A stretch of 64,000 nucleotides of DNA from Kiritimatiellales bacterium (GTDB lineage: Bacteria; Verrucomicrobiota; Kiritimatiellia; Kiritimatiellales; Tichowtungiaceae): positions 100,254 through 164,253 of the forward strand of contig JBBADV010000006.1 in assembly GCA_041656295.1 (NCBI GenBank), read 5' to 3'. Position numbers and translations under genes: made by a program. Under the pieces are notes generated by a model, which saw only the letters and a program-made list of their open reading frames with translations, was not told where the DNA came from and did not search any database. This document shows, piece by piece, positions 39,973 through 47,927 of this stretch (the first letter of the stretch is position 1; every line of letters begins with the position of its first letter).

Positions 39973-40566
39973 ATGAAAAAAGAGTCATTAGATGCCGGGT
40001 TAAATTCACTGAAAATTGAAACGGATGCGGTTCATGCAATGATTGATTATCTGGATCAGGCTGCATTCGGAAAGGCGGTGGATGCGCTGGCGAGCTGTCC
40101 GCGTATTATGACCTGCGCCAGCGGATCGTCGGGTATCGCGGCTAAAAAATTTGCACACTCGCTGTGCTGCATCGAACGCGGGGCAATGTTTATGCCGCCG
40201 GCGGAAGCGGTGCACGGCGGACTCGGCGGACTGAAACCTGAAGATGTTCTGGTGATGGTGTCGCGCGGCGGAAAAACTGTTGAACTGCTGCCGATCATTG
40301 ATGTGTGCAATAAAAAAGGCGCCACGCTGATTGCCGTTACAGAAAATCTGGATTCACCGCTTGCTCGCGCTGCGGACATTGTGCTGCAATTGCAGATCGA
40401 ACGGGAGAGCGATTCGTTAAGCGTGATGGCGACAGCAAGCTTTATTGCGACTGTGGCGCTGTTTGATGCGCTGTTAAGTGCGTTGATTGTCGAAACCGGA
40501 TATACACGCGAGCAGTTCGGCTTAATTCATCCCGGCGGCGCAGTCGGTGAAATGCTTAACAAATAA
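39973..40566 (+). CDS. SIS-domain sugar-phosphate isomerase-like protein
   Basis: 197 aa, one SIS domain. CASGSSGIAAKKFAHSLCCI and VMVSRGGKTVELLPIIDVC are the phosphosugar-binding blocks; RAADIVLQLQIERE follows. The end QFGLIHPGGAVGEML matches the end of the SIS domain in KdsD/GutQ (LHPGGxLG), which interconvert ketose- and aldose-5-phosphates. The CBS pair of those enzymes is absent, as in shorter 3-hexulose-6-phosphate isomerases. Cytoplasmic. AAGGA lies upstream, 18 bases after deoR. Confidence 0.85.
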   Translation: MKKESLDAGLNSLKIETDAVHAMIDYLDQAAFGKAVDALASCPRIMTCASGSSGIAAKKFAHSLCCIERGAMFMPPAEAVHGGLGGLKPEDVLVMVSRGGKTVELLPIIDVCNKKGATLIAVTENLDSPLARAADIVLQLQIERESDSLSVMATASFIATVALFDALLSALIVETGYTREQFGLIHPGGAVGEMLNK

Positions 40567-40582
40567 ATTTTAAAGGAGAAAT

Positions 40583-41293
40583 ATGTACCGGAATTATAAG
40601 ATCAGAGCACCGTTTTTTGAAATCGGGCCGAAAGCGTATTTATACGGTGAAGGAATGCTGGCGCTGGCTTTGGACATTGACCGCGTCGCGGAAAAGTATG
40701 ACGTCGATATTATCGTCACGCCGCAATACACCGACATCAAACTGCTTGCCGATAACACACGCCGGATTCATGTGTATGCCCCGCACATGGATTCTCTGCC
40801 GGTTGGACGCGGGCTCGGCTCCGTTCTTCCGGAAGCGGTGAAAGCTGCCGGTGCAGTCGGTGTAATGCTGAACCATGCGGAGAAAAAACTGACGCTGGAG
40901 GAGATTGAAAAAACAATCCGGCGCGCCGATGAAGTCGGTCTGGCAACGATTGTTTGCGCCGACACAGTGGAAGAAATTAAAGCGATTGCGGCGATGGGGC
41001 CGAACCTGATGGTGGCTGAGCCGACGTCGTTGATCGGTACCGGTACGCCGAGTGGTCCGGAATATGTGCGCGCAACGATTGATGCAGTGCAAGCCGTCAA
41101 TCCGGACATCATGGTTCTGCAAGGTGCCGGAATTTCCACCGGACAGGATGTATATAATGTAATTGCCGCCGGTGCGATGGCGACAGGCTGTACCAGCGGA
41201 ATTATTAAAGCGGCGAATCCGCCGGCGATGGTGGAAGAGATGATCTGCGCGCTGCGGACAGCGTGGGATGAGCGTAATCAGAAAAATAAATAG
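40583..41293 (+). CDS. Archaeal-type triose-phosphate-isomerase-like protein
   Basis: 236 aa, close to the ~225 of archaeal TpiA and shorter than the bacterial ~250. LLADNTRRIHVYAPHMDSL, GVMLNHAEKK (H98) and MVAEPTSLIGTGTPSGPEYV (E146), then LQGAGISTGQDVYNVIAAGA follow the archaeal enzyme block by block. The catalytic Lys is K17, but the usual N-x-K reads G15-P-K17, so the substrate-contacting Asn is replaced by Gly. It may act on another short sugar phosphate, such as a tetrulose phosphate, as the TPI-like EryH does in erythritol catabolism. AAAGGAG precedes the ATG. Confidence 0.82.
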   Translation: MYRNYKIRAPFFEIGPKAYLYGEGMLALALDIDRVAEKYDVDIIVTPQYTDIKLLADNTRRIHVYAPHMDSLPVGRGLGSVLPEAVKAAGAVGVMLNHAEKKLTLEEIEKTIRRADEVGLATIVCADTVEEIKAIAAMGPNLMVAEPTSLIGTGTPSGPEYVRATIDAVQAVNPDIMVLQGAGISTGQDVYNVIAAGAMATGCTSGIIKAANPPAMVEEMICALRTAWDERNQKNK

Positions 41294-41305
41294 AAAGGAA
41301 TAGTT

Positions 41306-41806
41306 ATGGCTGTCTTCAGAAAGACGATTGAATTGCAGTCCAAAGACCACATGCCCTGTTTTCATAATGTAACAGACGGCGTGAAAGCCATTGTGGCTGA
41401 ATCCGGAATTAAAAACGGCATTTGCGTGGTGTATTCACATCATACAACCTGTTCTGTGATCACACAGGAATGCTCACATGACCTCAACTATTTCGGCCGC
41501 GAGTTTCTGCAGGTTGATTTGATGGAGATCATGGAAAAAATGATTCCGACCTGCCGCACCGAGGGGCAGTATCATCACCCCGGTCCGGAACACATCAAAT
41601 TTGCATTGAGTTTTCCGGACGAAGAACCGAAAGGCAGTTTGAATACGGATGCACATTTGCGCTCCTGTTTTTTCGGCCGTTCGGAAACCATCGTATTGCA
41701 CGACGGTGAAGTGTCGCTCGGCGATTTCGGGTTCATCTATTTCATCGACTGGGATCAGGTTCGTGAACGCAAACGCGTTTGCGAAGTCCAGATTATCGGC
41801 GAATAA
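41306..41806 (+). CDS. YjbQ/UPF0047 family protein
   Basis: 166 aa, about 25 residues longer than typical members. GICVVYSHHTTCSVITQECS with the conserved His-His and Glu, GQYHHPGPEH, and VLHDGEVSLGDFGFIYFIDWD fit the family. Escherichia coli YjbQ has weak thiamine-phosphate synthase activity; the physiological role is not settled. Here it sits in a sugar-phosphate operon and may bind or transform a phosphorylated intermediate. The ATG follows AAAGGAATAGTT. Confidence 0.82.
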   Translation: MAVFRKTIELQSKDHMPCFHNVTDGVKAIVAESGIKNGICVVYSHHTTCSVITQECSHDLNYFGREFLQVDLMEIMEKMIPTCRTEGQYHHPGPEHIKFALSFPDEEPKGSLNTDAHLRSCFFGRSETIVLHDGEVSLGDFGFIYFIDWDQVRERKRVCEVQIIGE

Positions 41807-41815
41807 GTTTTGCAG

Positions 41816-41842
41816 CGGCGCCGGAATTCTCTTCCGGCGCCG
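41816..41842 (+). other. Strong intra-operon hairpin
   Basis: CGGCGCCGGAA (41816-41826) and TTCCGGCGCCG (41832-41842) form a perfect 11-bp GC-rich stem with a TTCTC loop in the only sizeable gap (60 bases) of the operon. No T-run follows. It is well placed to lower expression of the five downstream genes or to protect the upstream message. Confidence 0.6.
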
Positions 41843-41866
41843 GTCATAAAATCAGGAAATGCGGCG

Positions 41867-42892
41867 ATGAACAGACAGCAGATCATTCAGCACATTAGCA
41901 CCGCAAAATTAATTGATGTGCATACGCATACCGGCATGGATGCGGTGAATTTTTACCGCGGTGATTTTCCGTATGCGCAATCGGCGGAAGATCTGCTGGT
42001 GCGTCTCGACCGGTGGGGCGTGGATGTTGCGGTAACGTTTCCGTTCCTTTACAGCCGGTGGTTCGATTTCGCAGATTTTCTGCAAGGACGCATGACGCGC
42101 GCCGCCGCGGCGTTTGATGCTCCGTACGCGCCGGAAAATGAACTGCTCTGCCGTGAAATCTATGAAGCTTATCCGCAGTGCGCCGGACGGCTGCTGCCGT
42201 TTATGTTTTTTGATCCGGCGCGCGCCCAGAAGGAGCAGGTTGCTGTCTTACGCCGGCTGTCGGAAAAATATCCGGTATTTGGACTGAAAACCGCCTCCAG
42301 CTACCTGCATGCGCAGATCACTGAACTGCTCAGTGCCGGCAGCGTATTGCTGGATTTTGCGGTTGAACAGAACTGGCCGGTGATGATTCATACGGCAGTG
42401 CATCCGGACGATCCATGGGCGAATGTGCATAAAATTCTGGATGTAGTCAAAGCGCGTCCGGATGTTCGTTTCTGCCTCGCGCATACCTGCCGGTTTGATC
42501 GCCGGGCGCTGGATGAAGCGGCGGAACTGCCCAACTGCTTTGTCGATTTTTCGGCATTCAATATCCATTGTCAACTGGCGATTGACAATCATCCGGCGGT
42601 AGCAGTGCCGGAAAAACGATTTTCAGCGGACTACAGCAACCATGCGGTCGCCATGAAAACCATCGCCGAGGCCTATCCGGAGACAATGATCTGGGGTACC
42701 GATTCACCCTATTATTGTTTTATGAGCCGCTTTATTAATGAAAGCGGCGAAGAAATTATCGTGCAGTTGAGCTGCGCGACAGATACCGAAATTAACGAAT
42801 TTAACAAACTGCCGGAAACCATGCGGCGGCAGATCGGAATATATAATTCACAGCGTTGGCTGTTAGGAGAGAATAGAAAGGATAAATCATGA
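41867..42892 (+). CDS. Amidohydrolase-2 family metal-dependent hydrolase
   Basis: 341 aa from ATG 41867 with AGGAAA upstream. A longer frame from 41810 would read through the hairpin and is not used. DVHTHTGMD gives the first H-x-H metal site, MIHTAVHPDD and LAHTCRFD the later histidines, and IWGTDSPYY the catalytic Asp. TIM-barrel of the amidohydrolase-2 group, which includes decarboxylases, lactonases and deacylases. In this operon a lactone or acyl-sugar substrate is plausible. Ends with an ATGA overlap into the next gene. Confidence 0.82.
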   Translation: MNRQQIIQHISTAKLIDVHTHTGMDAVNFYRGDFPYAQSAEDLLVRLDRWGVDVAVTFPFLYSRWFDFADFLQGRMTRAAAAFDAPYAPENELLCREIYEAYPQCAGRLLPFMFFDPARAQKEQVAVLRRLSEKYPVFGLKTASSYLHAQITELLSAGSVLLDFAVEQNWPVMIHTAVHPDDPWANVHKILDVVKARPDVRFCLAHTCRFDRRALDEAAELPNCFVDFSAFNIHCQLAIDNHPAVAVPEKRFSADYSNHAVAMKTIAEAYPETMIWGTDSPYYCFMSRFINESGEEIIVQLSCATDTEINEFNKLPETMRRQIGIYNSQRWLLGENRKDKS

Positions 42893-43836
42893 AGACATTT
42901 GAAACTGCAGAGTTCAAATATGACCCGTCAATGCACGTCCCGTTCCGCGATAAAGCGCTGCTTGAAAAAATGCGCGAGATCGGCCGTGAAGATTTTGTAA
43001 AACGCTCCGACGGCACACTTACCGTGCACGTTGTAAAAAGTTTTGATCTCTGGTTCACCTTCATGATGGATATGTTTTTCCGCATCAAAGAAGCATCCGA
43101 AGCGGGCAGAAAACTGGTGATGATTATTCCGCAGCCGTGGCCGCTCTATGAAAAAGTCGCCGGTATGATTAACCGCTGCCGCATCGACTGCCGGAACCTG
43201 TACACCTTTAATATGGATGAATATGCCGATCAGGACGGCAATATCGCGCCGGAAAGCTGGCAATGGGGCTTTACGCACTCGCTGAAAAAACATTTCTATT
43301 CCAAAATCGATCCCGCCCTGCGTCCGCCGGAAAACCAGATGATCGGCATCACAAAAGAAACCTTTGCCGATTACGGAAAACGCTTAACCGATCTCGGCGG
43401 CGCCGACGTCTGTTATATGGGCCCCGGCTGGACAGGACACGTTGCGTTTGTCGATCCTGATGCGCCGGAAGTCCCGCAGGATAAAGAAGAGTTTTTAAAA
43501 ATGGGTCCGTCCATCGTAACGCTCAGTCCGTTTACACTGGCGCAGAATTCGCTGCACGGTTCGTTCGGCGCCGCCGGCGATATTGCCGCAATTCCGCCGA
43601 AAGCCGCCACGATCGGGCCGGCACAAGTGCTGGAAGCGAAACACCGTTTTGGAATGTATTCTATCGGCGTTCACGGAACAACAACATCGTGGCAGAAACT
43701 AACGGCGCGCCTTTGCCTGTTTGGTCCGGTTTCGCCGCAGGTTCCGGATTCGATCATTCAGTTAAAACCGTCGGATGCTTACGTTTCAGAAGAAATTGCA
43801 GCGCCGATCACAGTCGACTGGGATAAAGGATATTAA
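42889..43836 (+). CDS. Divergent NagB-family (glucosamine-6-phosphate isomerase-like) protein
   Basis: 315 aa. FNMDEYAD (107-114) keeps the D/E pair of NagB. The next site, GIGxDGHIAFNEP in NagB, reads G-P-G180-W-T182-G-H184-V-A-F-V-D189-P: the catalytic His is kept, but Asp is Thr and Glu is Asp. The phosphate loop SGxTP is replaced by IIPQPWPLYE. VHGTTTSWQKL stands where the sugar-phosphate lysine lies. The fold is clear and the reaction is probably different from GlcN6P deamination. ATG overlaps the previous stop. Confidence 0.78.
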   Translation: MKTFETAEFKYDPSMHVPFRDKALLEKMREIGREDFVKRSDGTLTVHVVKSFDLWFTFMMDMFFRIKEASEAGRKLVMIIPQPWPLYEKVAGMINRCRIDCRNLYTFNMDEYADQDGNIAPESWQWGFTHSLKKHFYSKIDPALRPPENQMIGITKETFADYGKRLTDLGGADVCYMGPGWTGHVAFVDPDAPEVPQDKEEFLKMGPSIVTLSPFTLAQNSLHGSFGAAGDIAAIPPKAATIGPAQVLEAKHRFGMYSIGVHGTTTSWQKLTARLCLFGPVSPQVPDSIIQLKPSDAYVSEEIAAPITVDWDKGY

Positions 43837-43837
43837 G

Positions 43838-45151
43838 ATGAACCATATATTCAAAGCCGGTGCCGCGCAGACGGATATTTCGCCGGTCAATTCGCAGTTT
43901 CTGTTCGGCTATCCGTTTGTGAAACGCTACAGCACCGGCGTGAACGATCCGCTGTTCAGCTCGGCGCTCTATCTGTCGAACGGCCGGGCGGAGCAGCTTT
44001 ACATCGCGAACGACGTCATCTTTGTTTCGAAGAACAGCGTCCGCGTGACACGCCGGCGGATTGCTGAAAAAACAGGTGTCGCGCCGGAAAATATTCTCAT
44101 CAGCGCGACGCATACGCACTCCGCGCCGATTACAGTCACGTATGCCAGCAATGTCGATGATGACACGGTTCCCGGCGTCGATTCGGAATATCTTTGCCGG
44201 CTCGAAGACGGAATCGTTGCCGCCGGTGTGAATGCGTTTCAGTCCGCGACCGATGCCGAAGCGGCGTTTGTAACCGCCGATGCAACCGGCATCGGCACTA
44301 ACCGCCGCGATCCGTCCGGACCGGCGCTGCACAATGTTCCGGTGGTTGCGGTGCGCCGGCGTGATGATTCAGCGCTTCTCGGAATCATGCTGGTCTGCAA
44401 TATGCATCCAACCGTGCTTCACGAAGATTCATTGCTGGCATCGGCGGATTTCCCCGGCTTTGCGCGCCGGCATCTGCAAACCGTTTTCGGTGAGTGTCCG
44501 GTGATTCATCACACCGGCCCGAGCGGCAACCAGAGTCCGCGCCACGTCACAAAATCCAACACATTTGCAGAAGCGGAACGGATTGGCGGTATTCTTGGCG
44601 CCGCGGTCGAACGCGCGCTGTCCGGCGCATCGTATTCTGCCGGTGTTTTGCTGGCATCATGCGGCAGCAGTATCACTCCTGTTCCGCGCTCGTTTCCGTC
44701 TGTGGACGACGCACAGCGCCGCCTTGAACAGGCGCAGGCGCGTTATGAAGAGTTAAAACAAACCGGCACGCCGCAGGCGGCGCGCGGCGCCGAAGTGGAT
44801 CTGTTCGGCGCGCATGAAACACTCACGCTGGCAAAACTCGAAGCAAGCGGTGAACTTGAGACATATCGTGCCTCCTGTGCGCCCGCTGAAGTTCAAGTGA
44901 TGCGAACCGGGCCGTTCTGGTTTGCCGGCTGGTCGGGGGAAGTGTTTGTTGAGTATGGAATTAAGCTGGGTGCGGCACAGAAAAACGCATATCTCATCAG
45001 CATGGCCAACGGCGAGATGCAGGGATATCTTGTAACGGACGAAGCGGCGGAAGAGGGCGGTTACGAAGCCTCTAATGCACTCTTTGCCCCGGAAACCGCC
45101 CGGCGCATGTTGACCGAAACACTCCGGCTGATTCAGGAAAGCAGAACATGA
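43838..45151 (+). CDS. Neutral-ceramidase-like hydrolase
   Basis: 437 aa from ATG 43838, one base after the previous stop. FKAGAAQTDISPV, ISATHTHSAP and VCNMHPTVLHED are hallmarks of the neutral/alkaline ceramidase N-terminal domain (zinc amidase). Unlike true ceramidases (~650-750 aa) it lacks the C-terminal immunoglobulin-like domain and has no signal peptide. Such short members are common in PVC and Bacteroidota genomes and their substrate is unknown. Inside a sugar operon an N-acyl or ester-linked sugar is possible. Overlaps the kinase gene by 4 bases. Confidence 0.8.
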   Translation: MNHIFKAGAAQTDISPVNSQFLFGYPFVKRYSTGVNDPLFSSALYLSNGRAEQLYIANDVIFVSKNSVRVTRRRIAEKTGVAPENILISATHTHSAPITVTYASNVDDDTVPGVDSEYLCRLEDGIVAAGVNAFQSATDAEAAFVTADATGIGTNRRDPSGPALHNVPVVAVRRRDDSALLGIMLVCNMHPTVLHEDSLLASADFPGFARRHLQTVFGECPVIHHTGPSGNQSPRHVTKSNTFAEAERIGGILGAAVERALSGASYSAGVLLASCGSSITPVPRSFPSVDDAQRRLEQAQARYEELKQTGTPQAARGAEVDLFGAHETLTLAKLEASGELETYRASCAPAEVQVMRTGPFWFAGWSGEVFVEYGIKLGAAQKNAYLISMANGEMQGYLVTDEAAEEGGYEASNALFAPETARRMLTETLRLIQESRT

Positions 45152-46392
45152 TTCTTTGCATCGATCTCGGCTCGACCAGTTTTAAAGCGGCGCTGTTCGA
45201 CAGCGCGTTGAACCGGCGCGCCGGTGGATCAGCCTATTTGAATTATCTTTGCACCGGCGCGCGCACGGAACTTGATCCGGTTGAAATTATTTCGGCGGCG
45301 TATTCGGCAGTGAAGGAAACACTTCGCGCCGGCAAAAATTTCCCGACAGAAATTTCTGCTGTGGCAATTACCAGTCAGGCGCAAACATTTGCATTGCGGC
45401 AGAATAACAGGTTTTTAACGCCGTTCATCAGCTGGCAGGATCAGCGCGGTGCCGCAATTTCCGCCGCCGTTAAAACGGATCCGCATTTTGCCGATTATAA
45501 ATTTCATTCCAGTTTCTATGAGCCGTGCGGCGCGCAGATGGTATGCCTTTTAAAAGCCGTGTTGAATGAACATCCGGCGTTTGGCAGCGCAAACGTACTG
45601 CCGTTGCCGTCGTTCATCATCGAACAGCTGACCGGCACGCCGGTGCTTGATGAAAACCTTGCCGGAATGAGTGGCTTGTGGTCGTTGAAAGAAAAAACAT
45701 GGAACGCCGGCGTTCTCGACTATCTTAACATCACAGCAGATCAAGTGCCGTCGATCGGGCCGCTGCCGGCGCCGGCGGGGAAGACGGAATCAGATAACGT
45801 TCTTGGACTGCCCGCTGGAATTCCGGTGTTCTGCGCCGGCAATGATCAAACCGCCGGTGCGTATGCCGCCGGGCTTGAACGCAACGGCGGAACGTTAATT
45901 ACACTGGGTTCGGCGCAGGTGGTTTATCAATGGACGGCAGAGCTTTCGGCGCCGGCGGCGAAAATGATTCGCGGCATCTATCCGCACGGCGGATATTACC
46001 GGATGATCGCCGATCCGTTTGGCGGGAATCTTATTTTGCAAGCTGTTCAGCGCCTTCAACTTTCCGGCTTTGCCGGATTTTTTGAACTGGCGGAAAAAGG
46101 CTTTTCCGGCGGCGGGTTTCTGCCGGAATTTGATTCCGATGGAAAAACAATATTTGAATATGCCGGTAAACTTCCGGCAGAACAGTTCTGCGCCGGAATT
46201 ATTGAATTTCTAACGAACCGCATGACCGGATATGTTGAGCGGATGAAACCCGCCGGCACACTTTATATTGCCGGCGGCGGCGCAAAAAATCAGATCTGGA
46301 AAAACCGCCTTGAACAAAACCTCAATCGTTATTTAACCGTTCAAACCGCTGATCCCGGTGCCGGTGCGGCGCGGATGATTGCGGTAAAATGA
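45148..46392 (+). CDS. FGGY-family carbohydrate kinase
   Basis: 414 aa, shorter than the ~490-500 of xylulokinase or glycerol kinase. N-terminal ATP-site strand ILCIDLGSTSFKAALFD; AVAITSQAQTFAL; FISWQDQRG (substrate-side Asp); FCAGNDQTAGAYAAGL with the catalytic Asp; LYIAGGGAKNQIWKNRLEQ near the end. It would phosphorylate the sugar or polyol that enters the pathway. The C-terminal domain is reduced. Last gene of the DeoR operon, convergent with the gene at 46401; no terminator found in the 8-base gap. Confidence 0.88.
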   Translation: MILCIDLGSTSFKAALFDSALNRRAGGSAYLNYLCTGARTELDPVEIISAAYSAVKETLRAGKNFPTEISAVAITSQAQTFALRQNNRFLTPFISWQDQRGAAISAAVKTDPHFADYKFHSSFYEPCGAQMVCLLKAVLNEHPAFGSANVLPLPSFIIEQLTGTPVLDENLAGMSGLWSLKEKTWNAGVLDYLNITADQVPSIGPLPAPAGKTESDNVLGLPAGIPVFCAGNDQTAGAYAAGLERNGGTLITLGSAQVVYQWTAELSAPAAKMIRGIYPHGGYYRMIADPFGGNLILQAVQRLQLSGFAGFFELAEKGFSGGGFLPEFDSDGKTIFEYAGKLPAEQFCAGIIEFLTNRMTGYVERMKPAGTLYIAGGGAKNQIWKNRLEQNLNRYLTVQTADPGAGAARMIAVK

Positions 46393-46400
46393 TGCGCTGA

Positions 46401-47036
46401 TTATTTTTTATTCAGTATCGTTAATGCATCTTCTGCGGAACGGATCCAGACGGAGCGCGGGTTGTCGGTGAGAAAATCTTCCAGCACGATGCGCGCTTCA
46501 TCGATATTACCGGCCTGTTCATAATTGCGCGCAATGCTCAGCACCGCCACCGGATAAAGATTATGGTTTGCATATTTCACGGCGAATGCATTGAACTCTT
46601 CGGCCGCTGCTGCGAAATCACCGTCCGCTTCTGTACAATAGACGAGTCCGAGTTCCGCCACCGCATGCTGTTCACTTTTTTTGTAGCGGTTCAGAAATTT
46701 ATTATACCGCGCGCGGGCACCGGCATAGTCACCGTTGTTGTACAGTGTTTTGGCGAGATCGAGCAGGGCGGTTTCACCGATCGGCAGCGATTTATATTTT
46801 TCTGCAACTTCAGCCATCTGTTCCGGCGTTTGTGCAGCTTGAAGCATTTGTTCGGCCTGAAGCTGCCGCGCCACGCTCCGCATTGAACAGCTGTGGGTGA
46901 TGAGCACAATCACAGCGGCGGCAGTAATGCCGGCGCCGATCAGTGTTCCGTAACGTTTCAAAAATTTGAGCGCCTCTTTAACTTCGTGCTGCTCCAGCTC
47001 CTTATGCCGTTCCTGCTGTTGCGGATCATGTTCCAT
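46401..47036 (-). CDS. Membrane-anchored TPR protein, YfgM-like
   Basis: 211 aa. A charged, Gln/Glu-rich cytoplasmic start (MEHDPQQQERHKELEQHEVK), one transmembrane helix at about residues 32-48 (IGAGITAAAVIVLITHS), then TPR-like repeats (LAKTLYNNGDYAGARARYNK, AVLSIARNYEQAGNIDEAR). YfgM-type proteins attach to the Sec translocon or to outer-membrane assembly; here this is by resemblance only. CGGAG lies 8 bases before the ATG. Confidence 0.75.
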   Translation of the reverse strand: MEHDPQQQERHKELEQHEVKEALKFLKRYGTLIGAGITAAAVIVLITHSCSMRSVARQLQAEQMLQAAQTPEQMAEVAEKYKSLPIGETALLDLAKTLYNNGDYAGARARYNKFLNRYKKSEQHAVAELGLVYCTEADGDFAAAAEEFNAFAVKYANHNLYPVAVLSIARNYEQAGNIDEARIVLEDFLTDNPRSVWIRSAEDALTILNKK

Positions 47037-47084
47037 AATTTTTACTCCGGGTGTTCTAAAAGCCAGCAGTGTACCGCTCCGGCA

Positions 47085-47597
47085 TCACTTTTCAAGCGTG
47101 TACAGGTGCAGAATCGCATCGGCGCGTTCCTCGGCATTTAACCGGTCGGCGTCAATTTGATAGCGGATGGCATCGTATAATGGGCGCCGCTTTTCCAGCA
47201 GCTCTGCAATCTGAACCTTTTTATCGCCGGAAAGTAACGGACGGGTCGTATTACTTGAAACGCGGCGGAAAATTGTTTTCGCCGATGCGGTGAGGCACAC
47301 CGTCAGTCCGCTTTTCTCAAAGTCGACAATATTATCGGAGTTCAAGACGATTCCGCCGCCGGTGGAAATAATCAGACCGTTGCGCGCCGCCAGTTCCTTT
47401 ACCAGTTCGCGCTCCATCTGCCGGAACGCCGCTTCACCGTCAGTGGCAAAAATTTCAGAAATCGTGCGATTCTGCTGTTTTTCAATTGCGGAATCCATAT
47501 CAACCAGCGGCATGCCGGTTTTTGCCGCCAGAATTTTTCCGGTCGCTGTTTTTCCGGTGCCCATAAAACCGACCAGAATGATATTCCGCTTTTTCAT
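47085..47597 (-). CDS. aroK: Shikimate kinase
   Basis: 170 aa from ATG 47597; an earlier in-frame ATG at 47633 adds a basic leader and is less likely. P-loop GFMGTGKT, DMDSAIEKQ (shikimate-binding Asp), FRQMERELV, STGGGIVL and the lid RVSSNTTRPLL. It makes shikimate-3-phosphate in aromatic amino-acid synthesis. Upstream (47600-47650) the text CCCGCGAATTTGACGAATCT resembles the dispersed repeat in reverse. Confidence 0.95.
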   Translation of the reverse strand: MKKRNIILVGFMGTGKTATGKILAAKTGMPLVDMDSAIEKQQNRTISEIFATDGEAAFRQMERELVKELAARNGLIISTGGGIVLNSDNIVDFEKSGLTVCLTASAKTIFRRVSSNTTRPLLSGDKKVQIAELLEKRRPLYDAIRYQIDADRLNAEERADAILHLYTLEK

Positions 47598-47744
47598 GTG
47601 ACTATTTTTCCCGCGAATTTGACGAATCTTCACGAATAAAGTGCAAATTCATACTCCATTCGTGCGTATGGGTATGATTCATAGACAGTAAGAAACCAAC
47701 GTCCCGAACCGGAGCGTATCAGAAAGGGACAACTGCGGTTGCGC

Positions 47745-47927
47745 TTACGCACCGTATGCTTTGAGCGCGTCACGGATATCTTTATTGTTCATTTTGCGAA
47801 GAGCGTCTTCTGTAACTCCGGCGGCCGCCAGCCGTTTTTTCTGCTGGATAACGCGATAACGTTTCGGACCGGCCTTTTTAATCGGCCGGCGAAGCGGTTT
47901 TTTGCGCATGGCTCTGCGAATTCTCAT
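47745..47927 (-). CDS. Small basic protein of unknown function
   Basis: 60 aa. The first 32 residues are very basic (MRIRRAMRKKPLRRPIKKAG); the second half is a predicted helix with AGVTEDALRKMNNKDIRDAL. GGAGAAGG is 3-4 bases from the ATG, a strong ribosome site that supports translation. The size and charge suggest an RNA- or ribosome-bound protein, but it does not match bS21, THX or bL36. First of the small minus-strand group with aroK and the TPR gene. Confidence 0.65.
   Translation of the reverse strand: MRIRRAMRKKPLRRPIKKAGPKRYRVIQQKKRLAAAGVTEDALRKMNNKDIRDALKAYGA

Noticed and set aside
39169..46392. Bacterial microcompartment locus (PVC-type sugar degradation)
   Set aside because: A DeoR regulator and sugar enzymes suggested it, but there are no shell proteins, aldolase or aldehyde dehydrogenase.
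47745..47927. Ribosomal protein bS21 or the chlamydia/verrucomicrobia small basic protein
   Set aside because: Length and charge fit, but the residue pattern matches neither family.
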